DNA from: Aurifilum marmelostoma
Taxonomy: Eukaryota > Ascomycota > Sordariomycetes > Diaporthales > Cryphonectriaceae
NCBI GenBank assembly: GCA_027559495.1
Contig: JAMXSV010000018.1
Span: 558,001-622,000, forward strand
DNA: 64,000 nucleotides
Direction: 5' to 3'
Both the position numbers and the translations under genes were made by a program. Positions within the stretch are counted from its first letter, which is position 1, and the number at the start of each line of letters is the position of its first letter. The notes beneath the pieces are model-generated. The model ran no database searches and was not told the DNA's origin. It worked only from the letters and a program-made list of their open reading frames with translations. Positions 12,992 to 24,578 of this stretch are shown piece after piece.

Positions 12992-13074
12992 TGGGAGGCC
13001 TGTGGCTAGACCGTGTGGCTGTTTATCATCTTTTTGCCACAACTCGCCACACTCTACTAGCCACAGGCCTCCCA
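12992..13074. repeat. 83-bp hairpin with perfect 18-bp inverted arms
   Basis: The arms are 12992-13009 (TGGGAGGCCTGTGGCTAG) and its exact reverse complement at 13057-13074. A GTGTGGC heptamer 3-4 nt inside each arm also pairs (GTGTGGC left, GCCACAC right), so the stem probably extends inward around a short loop. It lies in non-coding DNA. It may be a degenerate miniature inverted-repeat element or a structured RNA hairpin. I see no clear target-site duplication. Confidence 0.8.
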
Positions 13075-14033
13075 AGACTTTTTGGGCCTGGACCCTGAAC
13101 CACACCTTCAGGTTACTTCTTCCTGCTCAGCTCTACTGAAAAAACTTAGGTCTCCGTGTTTTCTGGCGTGTGCACCTCTTACGCGTCGCCAGCTGGCGGG
13201 GTGGGTTGTTGGTCACCAAATGATTGTCCTGACCCTCCTATCAGGAGCTCACGAAGGGGCCCTGGCTGAACAGTCACTTCAGATCTGTCACCCGCAGACG
13301 TTGGACGGGCCGAATTCTGGGCTACTGCCAGTGCCAGTGCAAGTCAGGCCAGGGCCATTATGATAGTAGCACAATCTAACGGCCAACTGCCTTTACCCAC
13401 GGGCCTGGGACCGGGCCCACGTCCTTAGCAGGAGAAGGACACAGGGAGGAGCCCGTCCGTCTTGGCACGCCATGAACGGGGACGGCGTCAGGGACGCTGG
13501 GACGGCATTGCGGGCAATTTTCACAGGCCAAGGACTAGGCCTTGCTGGGAGATGTAGCCCGTGACCCACAACAACGATTGATTACGCAGAATCGTATCAT
13601 TTTCTTCTTTCTTGCTCTCTGTTTTCTGCTTCCCTCTTTCTCCTTTTGGTCGGACAAACTCGGACATTCTACCAGCCGAAATGGACAACACAGAGTAATG
13701 TTAATTAGTGCACAGTATAGATCAACCCAATCAGAGCAGGACTACATACCTACTTCATGTCCCTCACTCTGGTTTGTGAACATGATTGCCTGCATTTCCA
13801 TAAGGGCACTGTGAGGTTAGGCCTAACGACAGAGGCTGGGGGGTGTTGACGCCCACGTGACGACAGCCTCCTTGTCAATCTAGCGTTATATGCTAATTAG
13901 CGTTTTCCCGCATGGTCTTCTTGCACCCAGGGCTCGTCTGGAAAGGGGTCCGCCTCTCTGTGGGCTGGCTGCCTGCGACTTGGACTATAGCAGCATAAGT
14001 TACGTCGTCTCAGGACAAGCGGGAGGGAAAAAG

Positions 14034-14072
<39 letters not shown>
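14034..14072 (+). repeat. 39-nt poly(A) tract
   Basis: An uninterrupted run of 39 A, preceded by the A-rich lead-in GGGAGGGAAAAAG and followed by GAAGCACG. It is far longer than other homopolymers in the window. Such tails can mark the 3' end of a retroposed sequence. I could not define a 5' boundary, pol III promoter boxes or flanking duplication, so the repeat is certain and its origin is not. Confidence 0.85.
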
Positions 14073-14074
<2 letters not shown>

Positions 14075-15577
14075 AGCACGCATCAAATGCCAGCAAGGAC
14101 AACAAGATGACACACCGGCGGAGACGCCATGTCCTGAAGCTTTGATGCATCGACGTCGCCGACCTTGGCGATGTCACAAACCATAGTTCTACGAGAGCCA
14201 AAAATAGCCAGCATGGTACGGTAGCCTGTCAAAAAGAAAATTAAAAAATTTCATGCCCTTCTGCAATCCCCGTTTGCGGTTGCGGTCAAGAATACCATGT
14301 CGTTCGGGGTGCTCACCGCGATCAATCAACTTACTCATGGGGGAGGGGGGGTGACGTTTTACGGCTACCATGCGCGACGTGTTAAACTTTCAGACCGACT
14401 CCGCGACGTCAGTGACGTCATGCTCAGCCAATCTGGCAGTTTCATCTTCTCAGTGTGATTCCATTTGAGGTCTAGCGCATTGCGTTCCGGGTGGGGTCAC
14501 AAGCCGACCCTAGGCCCAGCCGAGCGAATACTGCGAAACTCTCTACTGTAGTCGACCAAGATGAGCGCCACAGCAGAGCTGATAGCTGGGTCGAAGAAGG
14601 GGGCATCTCTTCCCATCACCTCTCCGCAGTGGGGCATATGGGCATATCGACACTACTGCTATGGTATAGCACAGAGATCTTGCTAACCAGACACGATTTT
14701 GAAAATTCCCATACCCATGATCTTTTCTCTTTTTTTTTTCCTCTCATTGATGCCAGATCGGATTGACACTGTGCAATGCGTTGTCACTTGTCAGCCAGAA
14801 GCTGTGGTAAATTCTTTCCCCTCCTACCAGGCCCACTTCTCTCACTCCTTTTTTTTTTTTTCTTCCCTTCCTCTTTTTTCATCTGTCTGTATTCCTCTTA
14901 CTCGTGCGTAATGAATTCTTGCCAATCAAGTCCAAGTCAAACACTGTTGCTTGTTTGTCAATTTGCTGTTAGGTTCTCATCGTATGGACTTGAAATCTTC
15001 ACAATAGGAAGGCATGACATCACAATACATCATATGTCCTTTCCCCCCCCCCTCCCCCTGACTGTAGATCTCGAGATATATTTTTATTTCATCCCGCAAC
15101 TTTTGAACGGGGAGATCTATCCCTGTCGTCCGAACCCGAAGAGCCTTGTCTACTATTCTTCCACTCTTACTTCTATTCATCATGCCAACCTTCTTTCTTG
15201 CCGAAACATATCCATGGTCTCCGGACGTTGGTGGGGCCCCCCCCATCCCCCCTTCTCTTTCGTTTATCACCACCACCACGGCCATCGGTAGCTTATTTCG
15301 CAATATCAACCATACTATCATTAATTACAACGGTTGATGCCATCGCCACAGCCGGCACAAGTGGAGGTTAGCCCTGGGTCGACACTTCCATGCTACCATA
15401 GTGCCATAGTAGTACGTGCCAGAAGATGACAGGAGCATGGTCCTGACTCGTAGTTATGCCCACAGAATCCACACTGGTCCGCACGTTCTCCTCCATCCCC
15501 GCTGCTTTGCGGTCGGGGGAGACCACAGAAGAGAGGTGGGGGCCTCGACGAGGCTGTGGCGCTCAAATTTCTCTGTC

Positions 15578-15599
15578 TTTTTTTTTTTTTTTTTTTTTT
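15578..15599. repeat. 22-nt poly(T) tract
   Basis: An uninterrupted run of 22 T in non-coding DNA, equivalent to a poly(A) on the minus strand. It produces a poly-Phe or poly-Lys stretch in the overlapping spurious open frames, which is one reason to reject them. Confidence 0.85.
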
Positions 15600-18500
15600 C
15601 GCGGGAAAAGCTACAATGGCGTCATTATGGAGACCCCCACGGTGCACCGAGCCATTCAAACAGAAGGAGGGTGGGGGGGGGAGGGAGGAATAAGAGGAAA
15701 AAACATCGTCGACAGATATCTCCGACAAAGCATATGCGAGATGCGAGGTGGCAGTGTGGGCGCTGCCACTGGAGATCGAGCCAATCGGTGTGCTGGCACA
15801 GGCCTTATTCTGCGGGGGCCGTGAAGAGGAGTGTGAGAAAACCGAGCACATGTCACGGGGAATGTTTGTCAGGCATGACCAAATCTCCTGGTCAGCGGGC
15901 CAAAACGCAAAAGAGATTGGAAGTGAGGTTGGGACGTTGCGCTCATTGTCGTTTTGAGGTATCGGCCCGCGTCCGCGAGAGCTTCTTGACGCCCGGCCCG
16001 CTGCGCTCATCCACATCCGGACGCGGGGGCCGCAGCTTAGGGAAACAAAATTCTCTCCTCTCGCGTGTGCAACAGGCAAGTGATGCTGATGCGGTTTTTT
16101 AATCAGCTTTTTTTTTTTCTTTCTCTTTTCCCTGAACGTCGATTGCTAAAGTGTGCTGCCCAATTCGCTGGCCCCTGGGGATCCTCTTCCTGCTCACACG
16201 GTACTCCTCTGCCAGCTTGGACCGGGCACGGCAGAAATGTCGCATGAAGCGAGGTCAGATCTGAAAGGGAAGAAGATGCGGCTTCTTTGTCTTGTCGTTT
16301 CTGTTTTTGTTTTTCACTTTTTATTTTTCTTCTTCTCCAGGGCTGACCTTGACGCCGTTTTCACCCATACCCAACAGAGAAACAGAGTTGGCTGGATATG
16401 GTAGGTACCTTCACATCTAGGGCCCTGTCTCCGGAACTATTGCCGGAGTCTCTTTCTGGAAGCACTACATCGCGCCGATGACTGCTGGGCCTCCTAAACC
16501 TCAAATGCTATACCCAACGGTGCCAAGGTCGCAACCGGGCTGTCAGAAGCAATCTGGAAAGGCCCGCCGGTATTCCTAAGGTAAGGGACCATGCCGAATA
16601 ATTCCACGGTTTTAAGCTTAGGAAGGGGGTTGGCTGGCCGACCCTGGGATGTACTGGCGGTAATGTCCCGACCTGCAGTGGGGCTCTGCATGCTATAAAC
16701 CCTCTGATATATCGTCTTTTGGTGATCGACGCTCGGAAGGGAAGACAAGAGAAGGGGTTGTTGGCCAAAAGGGATAGAAGGGGGAAAAAGTATGGAGGAG
16801 GAGGAGGATCACAACAGGGGCCCAACCTGCGCAAGCCAATCTTTCTTTAGCTCGTGATCCTGAACAGTGATCACCTTCGGTTCCCAATAGACCCCAGATG
16901 CTGCTATGTACAACCGTACAGTACATGTGCGATCTCGTTTGCCGTCCAACCGGTCTCCATCGATCAGCATTAGCCGAGCTGACGCAGGAGCACAAACGCA
17001 CGCCCAAGGACCTCGGGGGAAAACCAAAGGATGTACCATGTATCGTTCCCCGCGGGGACTATAACCATATCCAAGGGATTTTTCCGATCACTCGGAGTGC
17101 CACAATCCACTGCGGGTGTGGACAGCACCTCGTGTCCAAGCAAATCATGGGTCAAAATGTATCGTACTTACAATCCAACAAGATAGGATGAAGGGTTCTC
17201 TTCCCAGTCGTCCGTCACCTTCTCTCGGCCGTCGTTCCGTGTGGCTCCGGGATTCGCTACTACATTCCTCACTCACTATTGCTGCACGTTTGAGGTCATG
17301 TCGTCCACAACCCCTGCCCCGTACGTGGTCGTCGCTCGTGTTTGCATACAGCCTGACAGCCTTCCTTCGTATTATCCCCAGGTTTTTCAGGGTCCAGCGT
17401 CAATCATTTACCGTATATTGCTCTTATCGCCGCCTCGTGAACGTTAGTTTCCCCCTTTGTCTCTTTTTTTTTTCCTTCCTTCCTTTCCCCAGTGCAACCA
17501 ATCCCCGTAGCCTCTTTCTCTCTTACGTCGTTTTGTGCTTTGCTAACCGGATTCACGCCCTCCGCTCTGCGCCGCATTGCACTGCAGCTACTGCATGAGT
17601 GCTGGGAGGGGGGAGAAAAAAGGGGGCCCCCTTGCACAACAGACTTGAAAGTGGTGCAGGGGAGCGTCCCCCTCATTCGCCAGTCGCCACCTGCGTTACT
17701 ATTCATATCCCGAGGCTGTGTGCACATTAGGCTGCATTGTATTGACCTAGTGATCGACGCCTTGCAGCCGAGAACCATCATGATGATTCAACCAATATGC
17801 ACCACAACCACCGGATCCAATTCATCCATGCTTGTTCGCTGTCGGCTCGCCCGCTCCCTCTTTGCAATTGGGGGATCCTGTCCAGAATGGGCTGCCTCTC
17901 CCGCTCGGCACCAAATAAATTTTGGTCTCTTATTGTTGGATATGATGATATCTTTCTGAGGTCCCGAAATTCCTGCGCAAGGGATCTGCGGGACTGCAGC
18001 ATCGTGATGAGAGGGGAGTCAACACGAAAAACACGAGGTTTTTCGTCCTGACTCATTGAAAAATTCATTTCTGGCGGCAAAAGGAAGGAAGGGTTTCTTG
18101 AGAAGGAATCAAGAATTGTTACCGATGTGGAGCGACCCGCGGGGCAATGGGGGGTCGCAGCGCTGTGGGAAACGCGCATTGGGGGGGAGTTTGATGACAA
18201 TGATCACACCTGACGATTTTTTCCCCCTCGAGAGTGGGTGTGTGAGAGCTTGTTTCTGCGGGCGGTCACTGTCTTGATTGCGTGGTGGGTTGAGTGGTAC
18301 ATGGTGAAACACACCGCTAGATTCCCACCTCCACGGTCCTTGGAAGACCAAAGCCAGGTAGGCGCTGTAAATTTTTTCTCCTTGGTCTTTGAGAAGGAGG
18401 AGATAACACGCATCGGCAATGATAGACCATTTGTGTTGTGTTTGTCAAGGTGATAGGTGAATGCGTTTGCTTTTCCAAGCTATTACAGCATGAACAGGCT

Positions 18501-19084
18501 GCAGTGCGAAAGATATCAACTTTGAAGAGCACAAATCATGTCAATATCTATCCCGACGAATGATCGCGGTTTGTTTTACGACCTCGTTCGGCTCGACGTC
18601 TGGCCCTCCCCAATAACTGTATCATGAACCATGTGAGCCGTATAGTAGAACTTGGCAATGACTACTCACTACATATTCTGCGATATCGAACGTGCTCGGC
18701 ACTCCACGTTGGTGTCCATACTCCCTGCTATTATCACCTGAGCGTGGAATTGGCAAACGAGACGGTACATGTATCGTGAGACAGTGTACATTGCTTTGTA
18801 CGATGGTTAGTAATCGCGTCAAGTTTTGTCTCCTGCGTTGATATAGTCAGGTACCTACCCTAGGGTAGGGAATCCGGGGCTGAGGCTGGAAGTCTGGGAC
18901 CTGGTCAGTCATTCACCGGAGTACGATGTGTGATGCAGACCATTGACCAACCACAAATCACTCCTAGTCAGGTAGAGTAGTCGATATTGTATGTCTATTA
19001 TTTCGGAACCCCATCTTGGCTATTACGTGACAGAGTAGAGGCCAGGAAGTCTTAACCGCTCACGTTGCTGTCAAAAGCACGGCA

Positions 19085-19695
19085 TTGAAGTCGATAGATA
19101 GCGTATTTCCCAATCGTCAAGAGATCTGTTGTCTCACAGTGCCTCCCAAAATACGTAGCAACCGGGGAAGAGGAATGAGCACATGTTGTGAAGGTATGAC
19201 CGCGCGCAGCAAAGGCTCGATGACTAGGTATGGTACAAGTAATTCATTACGAGAAACCTCTGCAGAACATCGATCAGAATGTCACCCAAATGGATCCCAT
19301 CTCACGGAAACAAAGAATACTGAAGTGGGTGTCTTGGGTGTGAAACCTCAACGACGATGGATAGATTTTGATCAACACATCAGGATAGAGAACTCAGAGC
19401 TGGGTGGTGTTGATGAGAACGATTGCAAGTGTCCCAAATCGAGTTCCGCACGACGACACGCGGCAAGAAGCATGTCAGGGCTACAGGACCTGCAAGAATA
19501 CAGTGGGGAAACATCACGAATCAGATCTATGAGGTCACCACGATGCAAATTGAACAGATTGTCAACTTCGAGATTGTGATCGAGTGCAGTTGGCTGGGCC
19601 GTTGCTTTCGATAGCTGAGCTGCCAGCAAGTCACGCGAGGTCGCTATAGGCTCACTGCCATGCTTATCTCCTACGAAGAAATTCTTTCTGGTCAC
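19085..19695 (-). pseudogene. Possible decayed coding sequence, unidentified
   Basis: Read on the minus strand, this interval has two blocks of non-repetitive, protein-like composition. The first (19,695-19,372) is about 107 codons with no ATG near its upstream end and contains NLFNLHRGDLIDLIRDV. After a frame change, a second block of about 45 codons between two stops lies at roughly 19,275-19,130 (includes NELLVPYLVIEPLLRAVIPS). I do not recognise either block, and a spliced or intact gene could not be assembled. This could be chance open frame in A+T-balanced DNA. It is recorded because it is the least repetitive frame in the gene-free region. Confidence 0.18.
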
Positions 19696-22600
19696 TTCTC
19701 AGAGAGCACGTAAGAAGCTATCAACTTGTATCTAATCAGCCCCATGGGTCTTTGACATGTACACCGATATCTGGTGCATGGGGCATTGAGTGGTGGATCG
19801 TACATGGACATTAACGAGTGAGTAGTAGGCCGTCAGACCACACTGAGGGAAACGGCTCGTTGAGAACGAAATTAACGGCCCGAAGTAGCTTATATATTAC
19901 AAGACAGAAGCCTTATTGTCATGGAAGGATCCTGAAATCTCAACTTACTGGTATTGCATGGGGAGGTGGCCACAAGTATTAAGCATCAATGTTGAGCCCA
20001 GCACCATTTTACACTTTCCTATAATCTCTCGAGGCTATACGCACATACTCCTTGGCTACTTGGGTGCCGCGAGAAATGACATTAATTTTTTTTTTTTCCC
20101 TTCCAGTGACGTTCTGAAAGTTATAGTGGTGGTGACCTGGGGATGTATGCAGTGGCAGCATATCAAGAATCCAATTCAAGTCGAAGCGAAGGCAGGCAGA
20201 AATTCATCTCTGGCCGTGGCTGATTATCAGATTGGACTTGACTATATCAGTCGGTGCAGAAGCGCTCAATTCAACCTCAGCAGGAGTTGAGTGGGCAGTT
20301 AGCTCAACTGTCTGTTCTCTCCTTCACAACCACAAGCAGTTCCTGCTAACGGCACTTTACAGTTTCCGGACAATTTGCCAAGATGTGCCAGGGCCCCGGG
20401 TTCGAACTTGCTATAAAAACAATAAAAACGTGGTTAAATAAATATCCTGCGACTTCCCAAGTCTGACACTGGCCTGGGCGAAAAAGGGTCGTCGCGTGAG
20501 GGACGCGCTGCAGCTGAAATGGTGGGCATTGCTATCAGAGATGGCGTGCCGCAGGGCGTAGAGTACCAGGTGCAGACTTGACGGGCACTTGGTATTCTTT
20601 TGTCATTTTTCTTCTTCTTTCTGTTCCTGCCCTCTGCTTGAAGAGAGCTGCCCTGCCTTCATCACAACACCATCACATGGCATATTGCATATGGACTGCA
20701 ACCACGAAGTCGGGAAAGGAGATCAGAGAACCCAGAAGGTCAATTAAAATGTACCTGGACTAGACAATTCTAACGAAAATCCACTTTTGCTAGAGATTCT
20801 TAAAATGGAGCTGATGAGTACGAAAACGGGCGCACAGTCGATCAGCTTCCACAGACCGAAGAACACACAGCACTTGCAACTCCCCTTCTCTTCTTTGCCT
20901 TGCATCACACCCCCTCTCCCTGACTGGGCCCCCCTTCATCTTAAGCTGACAAAATCATAGCCTTCAAGTTGGGAAGTCTACCCTCTCATGTTGCAAACAG
21001 ACTATGAAATTAGTTTGTATGTATGTGTGTGGATATTATTCTGATACACACACGTTACTTTCTTGACTTTCTTGTGACTTGAGAAGGCCAGCTTTAATTT
21101 CACTCTTCAGCTCTATGATTACTGATTGTTTGAAGTGTGTGATGTCCAAGGCACTGGCTGACAACAGCCATCGCACCCTCTTCAACTACTTGAGTGTTTA
21201 GAATATGATATGATATGGTAACCAGCTCAAGGGCCCTCAACGTTGTCAAATCTTAGAGGAAGTCAAAATGCAAGGAGCGAACCAATCATTAAGGATCCGT
21301 TCTAGGGTAATCTTGCTAAATCCTTACCAATACCAAGTATCACATTTTGAACGGTCTGCAGACTTGATTGTGTAGTAGCCTGGACACTAATGTAGGATAC
21401 CTGTGTAGGTGATGCCCCACCCCCTCCCTTCCCCCAAGGGAAAAAGAAAAAGAAAAAACAAAAGAACAAGGTCCACGAGACAGACCAACCACTGGTCTAC
21501 AAACATGGCATGGGCTAAACACCATGATAGCTATAAAATAGACTGAGATATGTCTCCGGATCTCGAGGCAAGCTTGGAATGGAAGAGACAAGGATGCAGG
21601 CCTGGACACCCGCTGAGAGAAGGTGTTGCTCTTTTCAAATCTGTTGTGATTAACTCTAAAACCATGCTGCAGCTATCAGAATGTATCAGTTGCATGAATG
21701 TGCAAGAATGATTGGGCCTTGAGGGTGCAAAAAAATCCAAAACAAAGGAATTTGGCTCGTGGCGGAATGATTGGATGTGGAGAGGTCTGGAGGGACGTGT
21801 CATGTGTGTGTCGCTGTATGGCAATACTGTGTGACTTGTGAATTCTAGTGACCACGGAGAGGAAGATGCAAGTCAAGTCACCTGCATCTGCAGCGAGATC
21901 TCGAGCCAGGCATATGACAGCCAAGACCACGTGTCTCTGTCTCTACAGGATTGGCAGGTCAGAGCCCCAAATCAGTGACCTCACAATGTGTGCCGAAAGA
22001 GAGAGAGGGGTTACATGTGGGTGTGTGCTGCTTGTGCATAAAGATTAAGCTGCCTAGGGTGCTTGTGTTTTGCAGGATGCAGGACCCGAGACACTGACCG
22101 CACTGGGGTTTGGGGAAGTGCCCCTCCAAAGAAGAAACTCAGGGCCCTCAGGTTGTCCCCTGCCCTGCCCACCCCCAGTGGCCCCTCCATCCTCCCCCCC
22201 CCTATGCACCAAAGGCAATCCCTGCTATCTCTTCTTATCGCCTACAACGGATCAGACAGATTTGCATGCAGTAGCAGCAGCGGCACATACCTGGTACTGC
22301 AGACCACAGTAGTAGTTTTTCTGTACAGGTCCAGACCAGAGACCAGGCCAGGACCGGAGCACGCACCTCACCCACTGTACTGCTACCCAGCACCTAGGTA
22401 CGAGAGTTGTGTCAGGGCACAGATCCTCTACTACTCTACCTCAAAAGGGTCCAAGCAACAACATCATCACCGCCTTTCTCCTAGAAAATTCTCCGCCAAC
22501 CTGTTGGTTTTTTTTTTCTCTTCTAGACAGTTCTGTTCATCAATCATCTCGCTTGGTCGTCTCCCCTGTGACAGGGCCAAGATAAGACAATCCAGCCTCA

Positions 22601-22893
22601 GGCGACTGTGTACCAACCCTACCCCTTTCAACTTCAAACTCTAGGACATCATCATCTGTCTCCAGCTTTCTTTCTCGACTCGACCACCAAGATACCAACC
22701 GATCTGACACCCAACCTACCCACACACCTTGTCGCCACATTGATAAGAGCTCCTCCTCCTCCTCCTCGACCGAGAAGATTGTTTCTTCATTCTTTCCTTG
22801 TATTGAGCATACAGGTATTCTTTGCATCAAATCGACACCCCATCACCTCAACCCGGGCATTTCAGCCCATCAACGACCCGCCCACCAGCAATC

Positions 22894-24578
22894 ATGTCGT
22901 CGACTTCAACACCACCCCCAACAACAGATGCTGGCCCAGAGGAGAACCACAGCGACAGCTCCAAGCTGCGCATCTTCGTAGGCATCCTCAAGAAGTCCGT
23001 ATCCAGCTCCTGTCCAACCTTCCCTGTCTTATCTGACCGTCACCGCCCATCGCGCGCCGGCATACTGACCCCTCTCTTTCTTTCGCTGTTAGGTTCATCG
23101 GTGTCGCCGATCTCGCTTCCGTCCGCTTCTCTCTGCCTTCTCAGCTGCTCGAGCCCACCCCCAACCTTGAATACTGGAATTACCTCGACGCACCCAATGC
23201 CTTCGTAGCCATCGGCACCTCGGACGATCCCCTCGACCGCATGCTGGAAGTCCTGCGCTTCTGGTTTACCAAGGACCTAAAATATGCAAAGGGGAAACCA
23301 TGCAAGCCCTACAACTCCTGCCTCGGCGAGTTCTTCAGGGTATGAGACATCCGCCAGGGCACCAGAGACAATAAGGTCAAGAGCAGAGCGCTGACGTGTG
23401 TTTGTATCCTTGTTTCCCCCTGCAGTGCAACTGGGACACCGAAGACAGTGCGCCGAGGATCAGCACCAGGGACCTTGCTGCCGGCAGCAGTAGTCCCGCC
23501 AGCGGTGCCTCCAGCGTCAAGTCTGGCAGGAATGCTATACCCGCTGGGCTCGGTTCCGGCGATTCGAGGGCCGCGTCCACCGTCTCCGTCCCGCAGACGG
23601 CCAAGAACCCCACCTCCCCGCCGGTGCGAGTGTCGTACCTGACCGAGCAGACGTCCCACCACCCTCCCGTCAGCGCCTTTTGGGTCGACTGTCCCGACAA
23701 GGGTCTCTACGCCCGCGGCTTCGACCAGATCAGCGCCAAGTTCACGGGCACGTCCATCAAGGTCAGCCCCGGAGAGCACAACCTGGGCATCTTCATCACC
23801 ATCGAGAGCCGGGATAACGAGACGTACCAGCTGAAGCACCCCGCAGCCCACCTAGGTGGCATCTTCCGTGGCGCCCTGAGCGTGAGCGTGGGCGACATGG
23901 CCTACATCACCTGCCCTCAGTCGAAGCTCAAGGCGATCCTCAACTACTACGACGAGGGATGGCTGAGGGGCTCCACCAACAAGATGGAGGGTGTCATCTT
24001 CAGATATGATCCCGAGAATGACGACAAGACCAAGATCAAGGACGTCCCGGAGCAGGACGTCCTGGTGCGGCTGAGCGGCGCGTGGAAGGACAAGATCCAG
24101 TTCACCATGGGACCCAAGCCATTTGTAAGTCATGCCATGAGTCCTCTCTACCGCCCATCTTCGCGCAGCCAGTGATACAGTAGTGATTATCGCTAACGGC
24201 TGGCCCACACAGGACTCCCACCCACAAGACAAGCGCACCACGATCATCGATATCGGGCCCCTCAGTGTTGCCCCCAAGTCTCTTCCGCCCATGGAACAGC
24301 AGCTGCCGCACGAGTCGCTCAAGTTCTGGAGCGGCGTCACCGATGCCATCATGTCCAAGCAGTACTCCAAGGCAACGAGTATCAAGCAGGACCTCGAGGA
24401 AGCTCAGCGGGAGAAGGCCAGGGAGAGGGAGAGGACCGGGGTCGAGTTCAAGCCCGCATTCTTCGAACAGGTCACCGGCAACGGTGGGAAGCCAGATCTG
24501 ACAGAGAAAGGCCGGGAAGTTCTGCGACGGGCGCAGAAGGGAGACTGGAGCATGGAAGGGGTGGTCGTCACTCCCTAG
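22894..24578 (+). CDS. Oxysterol-binding protein-related lipid transfer protein (Osh/ORP family)
   Basis: The product is a 470-residue cytosolic lipid-exchange protein consisting of an OSBP-related domain without PH or ankyrin domains, as in the short yeast Osh proteins that exchange sterol or phosphatidylserine for PI4P between membranes. Exons are 22894-22994, 23093-23339, 23426-24124 and 24213-24578; the introns (98, 86 and 88 nt) have GTCCGT, GTATGA and GTAAGT donors and AG acceptors, and all phases agree. Exon 2 gives the lipid-binding entry region (LLEPTPNLEYWNYLD, then a KPCKPYNSCLGEFFR segment). The family fingerprint EQTSHHPP is at residues 190-196. A Ser/Ala/Gly-rich insertion of about 50 residues (about 130-180) separates the fingerprint from the preceding core and is probably a disordered loop. 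The start ATG is the first in frame and opens a Ser/Thr/Pro-rich leader. The LLEP-x3-NL-x-YWNYLD segment resembles Osh6/Osh7 more than Osh4, but that subtype call is tentative. Confidence 0.93.

Larger units (their letters stand above)
9332..22893. other. 13.5-kb region without a supportable gene
   Basis: This span lies between the divergently transcribed CP2 and OSBP genes, so both promoters and 5' leaders are inside it. The bases just before the CP2 ATG (TCAG) look like a splice acceptor, which suggests a leader intron. Open frames reach about 230 codons (10,008-10,715 minus; 15,393-16,079 and 15,416-16,102 on opposite strands) but are low in complexity, run through poly-T or poly-A tracts, overlap one another antisense, and show no recognisable domain. 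The part from about 18.5 to 22 kb is richer in A+T than the rest. Visible features are a perfect 18-bp inverted repeat, long poly(A) and poly(T) runs, and GTAC-rich patches, each listed separately. Non-coding RNAs or decayed mobile elements are possible but not shown. Confidence 0.55.

Noticed and set aside
15393..16102. Two 228-codon frames on opposite strands over the same interval
   Set aside because: Mutually antisense, both crossing the poly(T)22 tract (Phe or Lys runs) and G-rich tracts; neither is protein-like.
20285..20425. tRNA-like A box (GTTAGCTCAACTG) and B-box-like GGGTTCGAAC
   Set aside because: The boxes are about 100 nt apart, the T-stem around GTTCGAA does not pair, and no acceptor stem forms. 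At most a degenerate tRNA-derived fragment.
20811..20840. CTGATGAGTACGAAA, resembling a hammerhead ribozyme core (CTGATGA ... GAAA)
   Set aside because: Helix II would have only one base pair. I could not find complementary flanks for helices I and III or a cleavage-site UH in the right place, so the match is probably chance.
22063..22644. 193-codon plus-strand frame before the OSBP gene
   Set aside because: Pro/Ser-rich leader-type sequence with no domain; interpreted as OSBP promoter and 5' leader.
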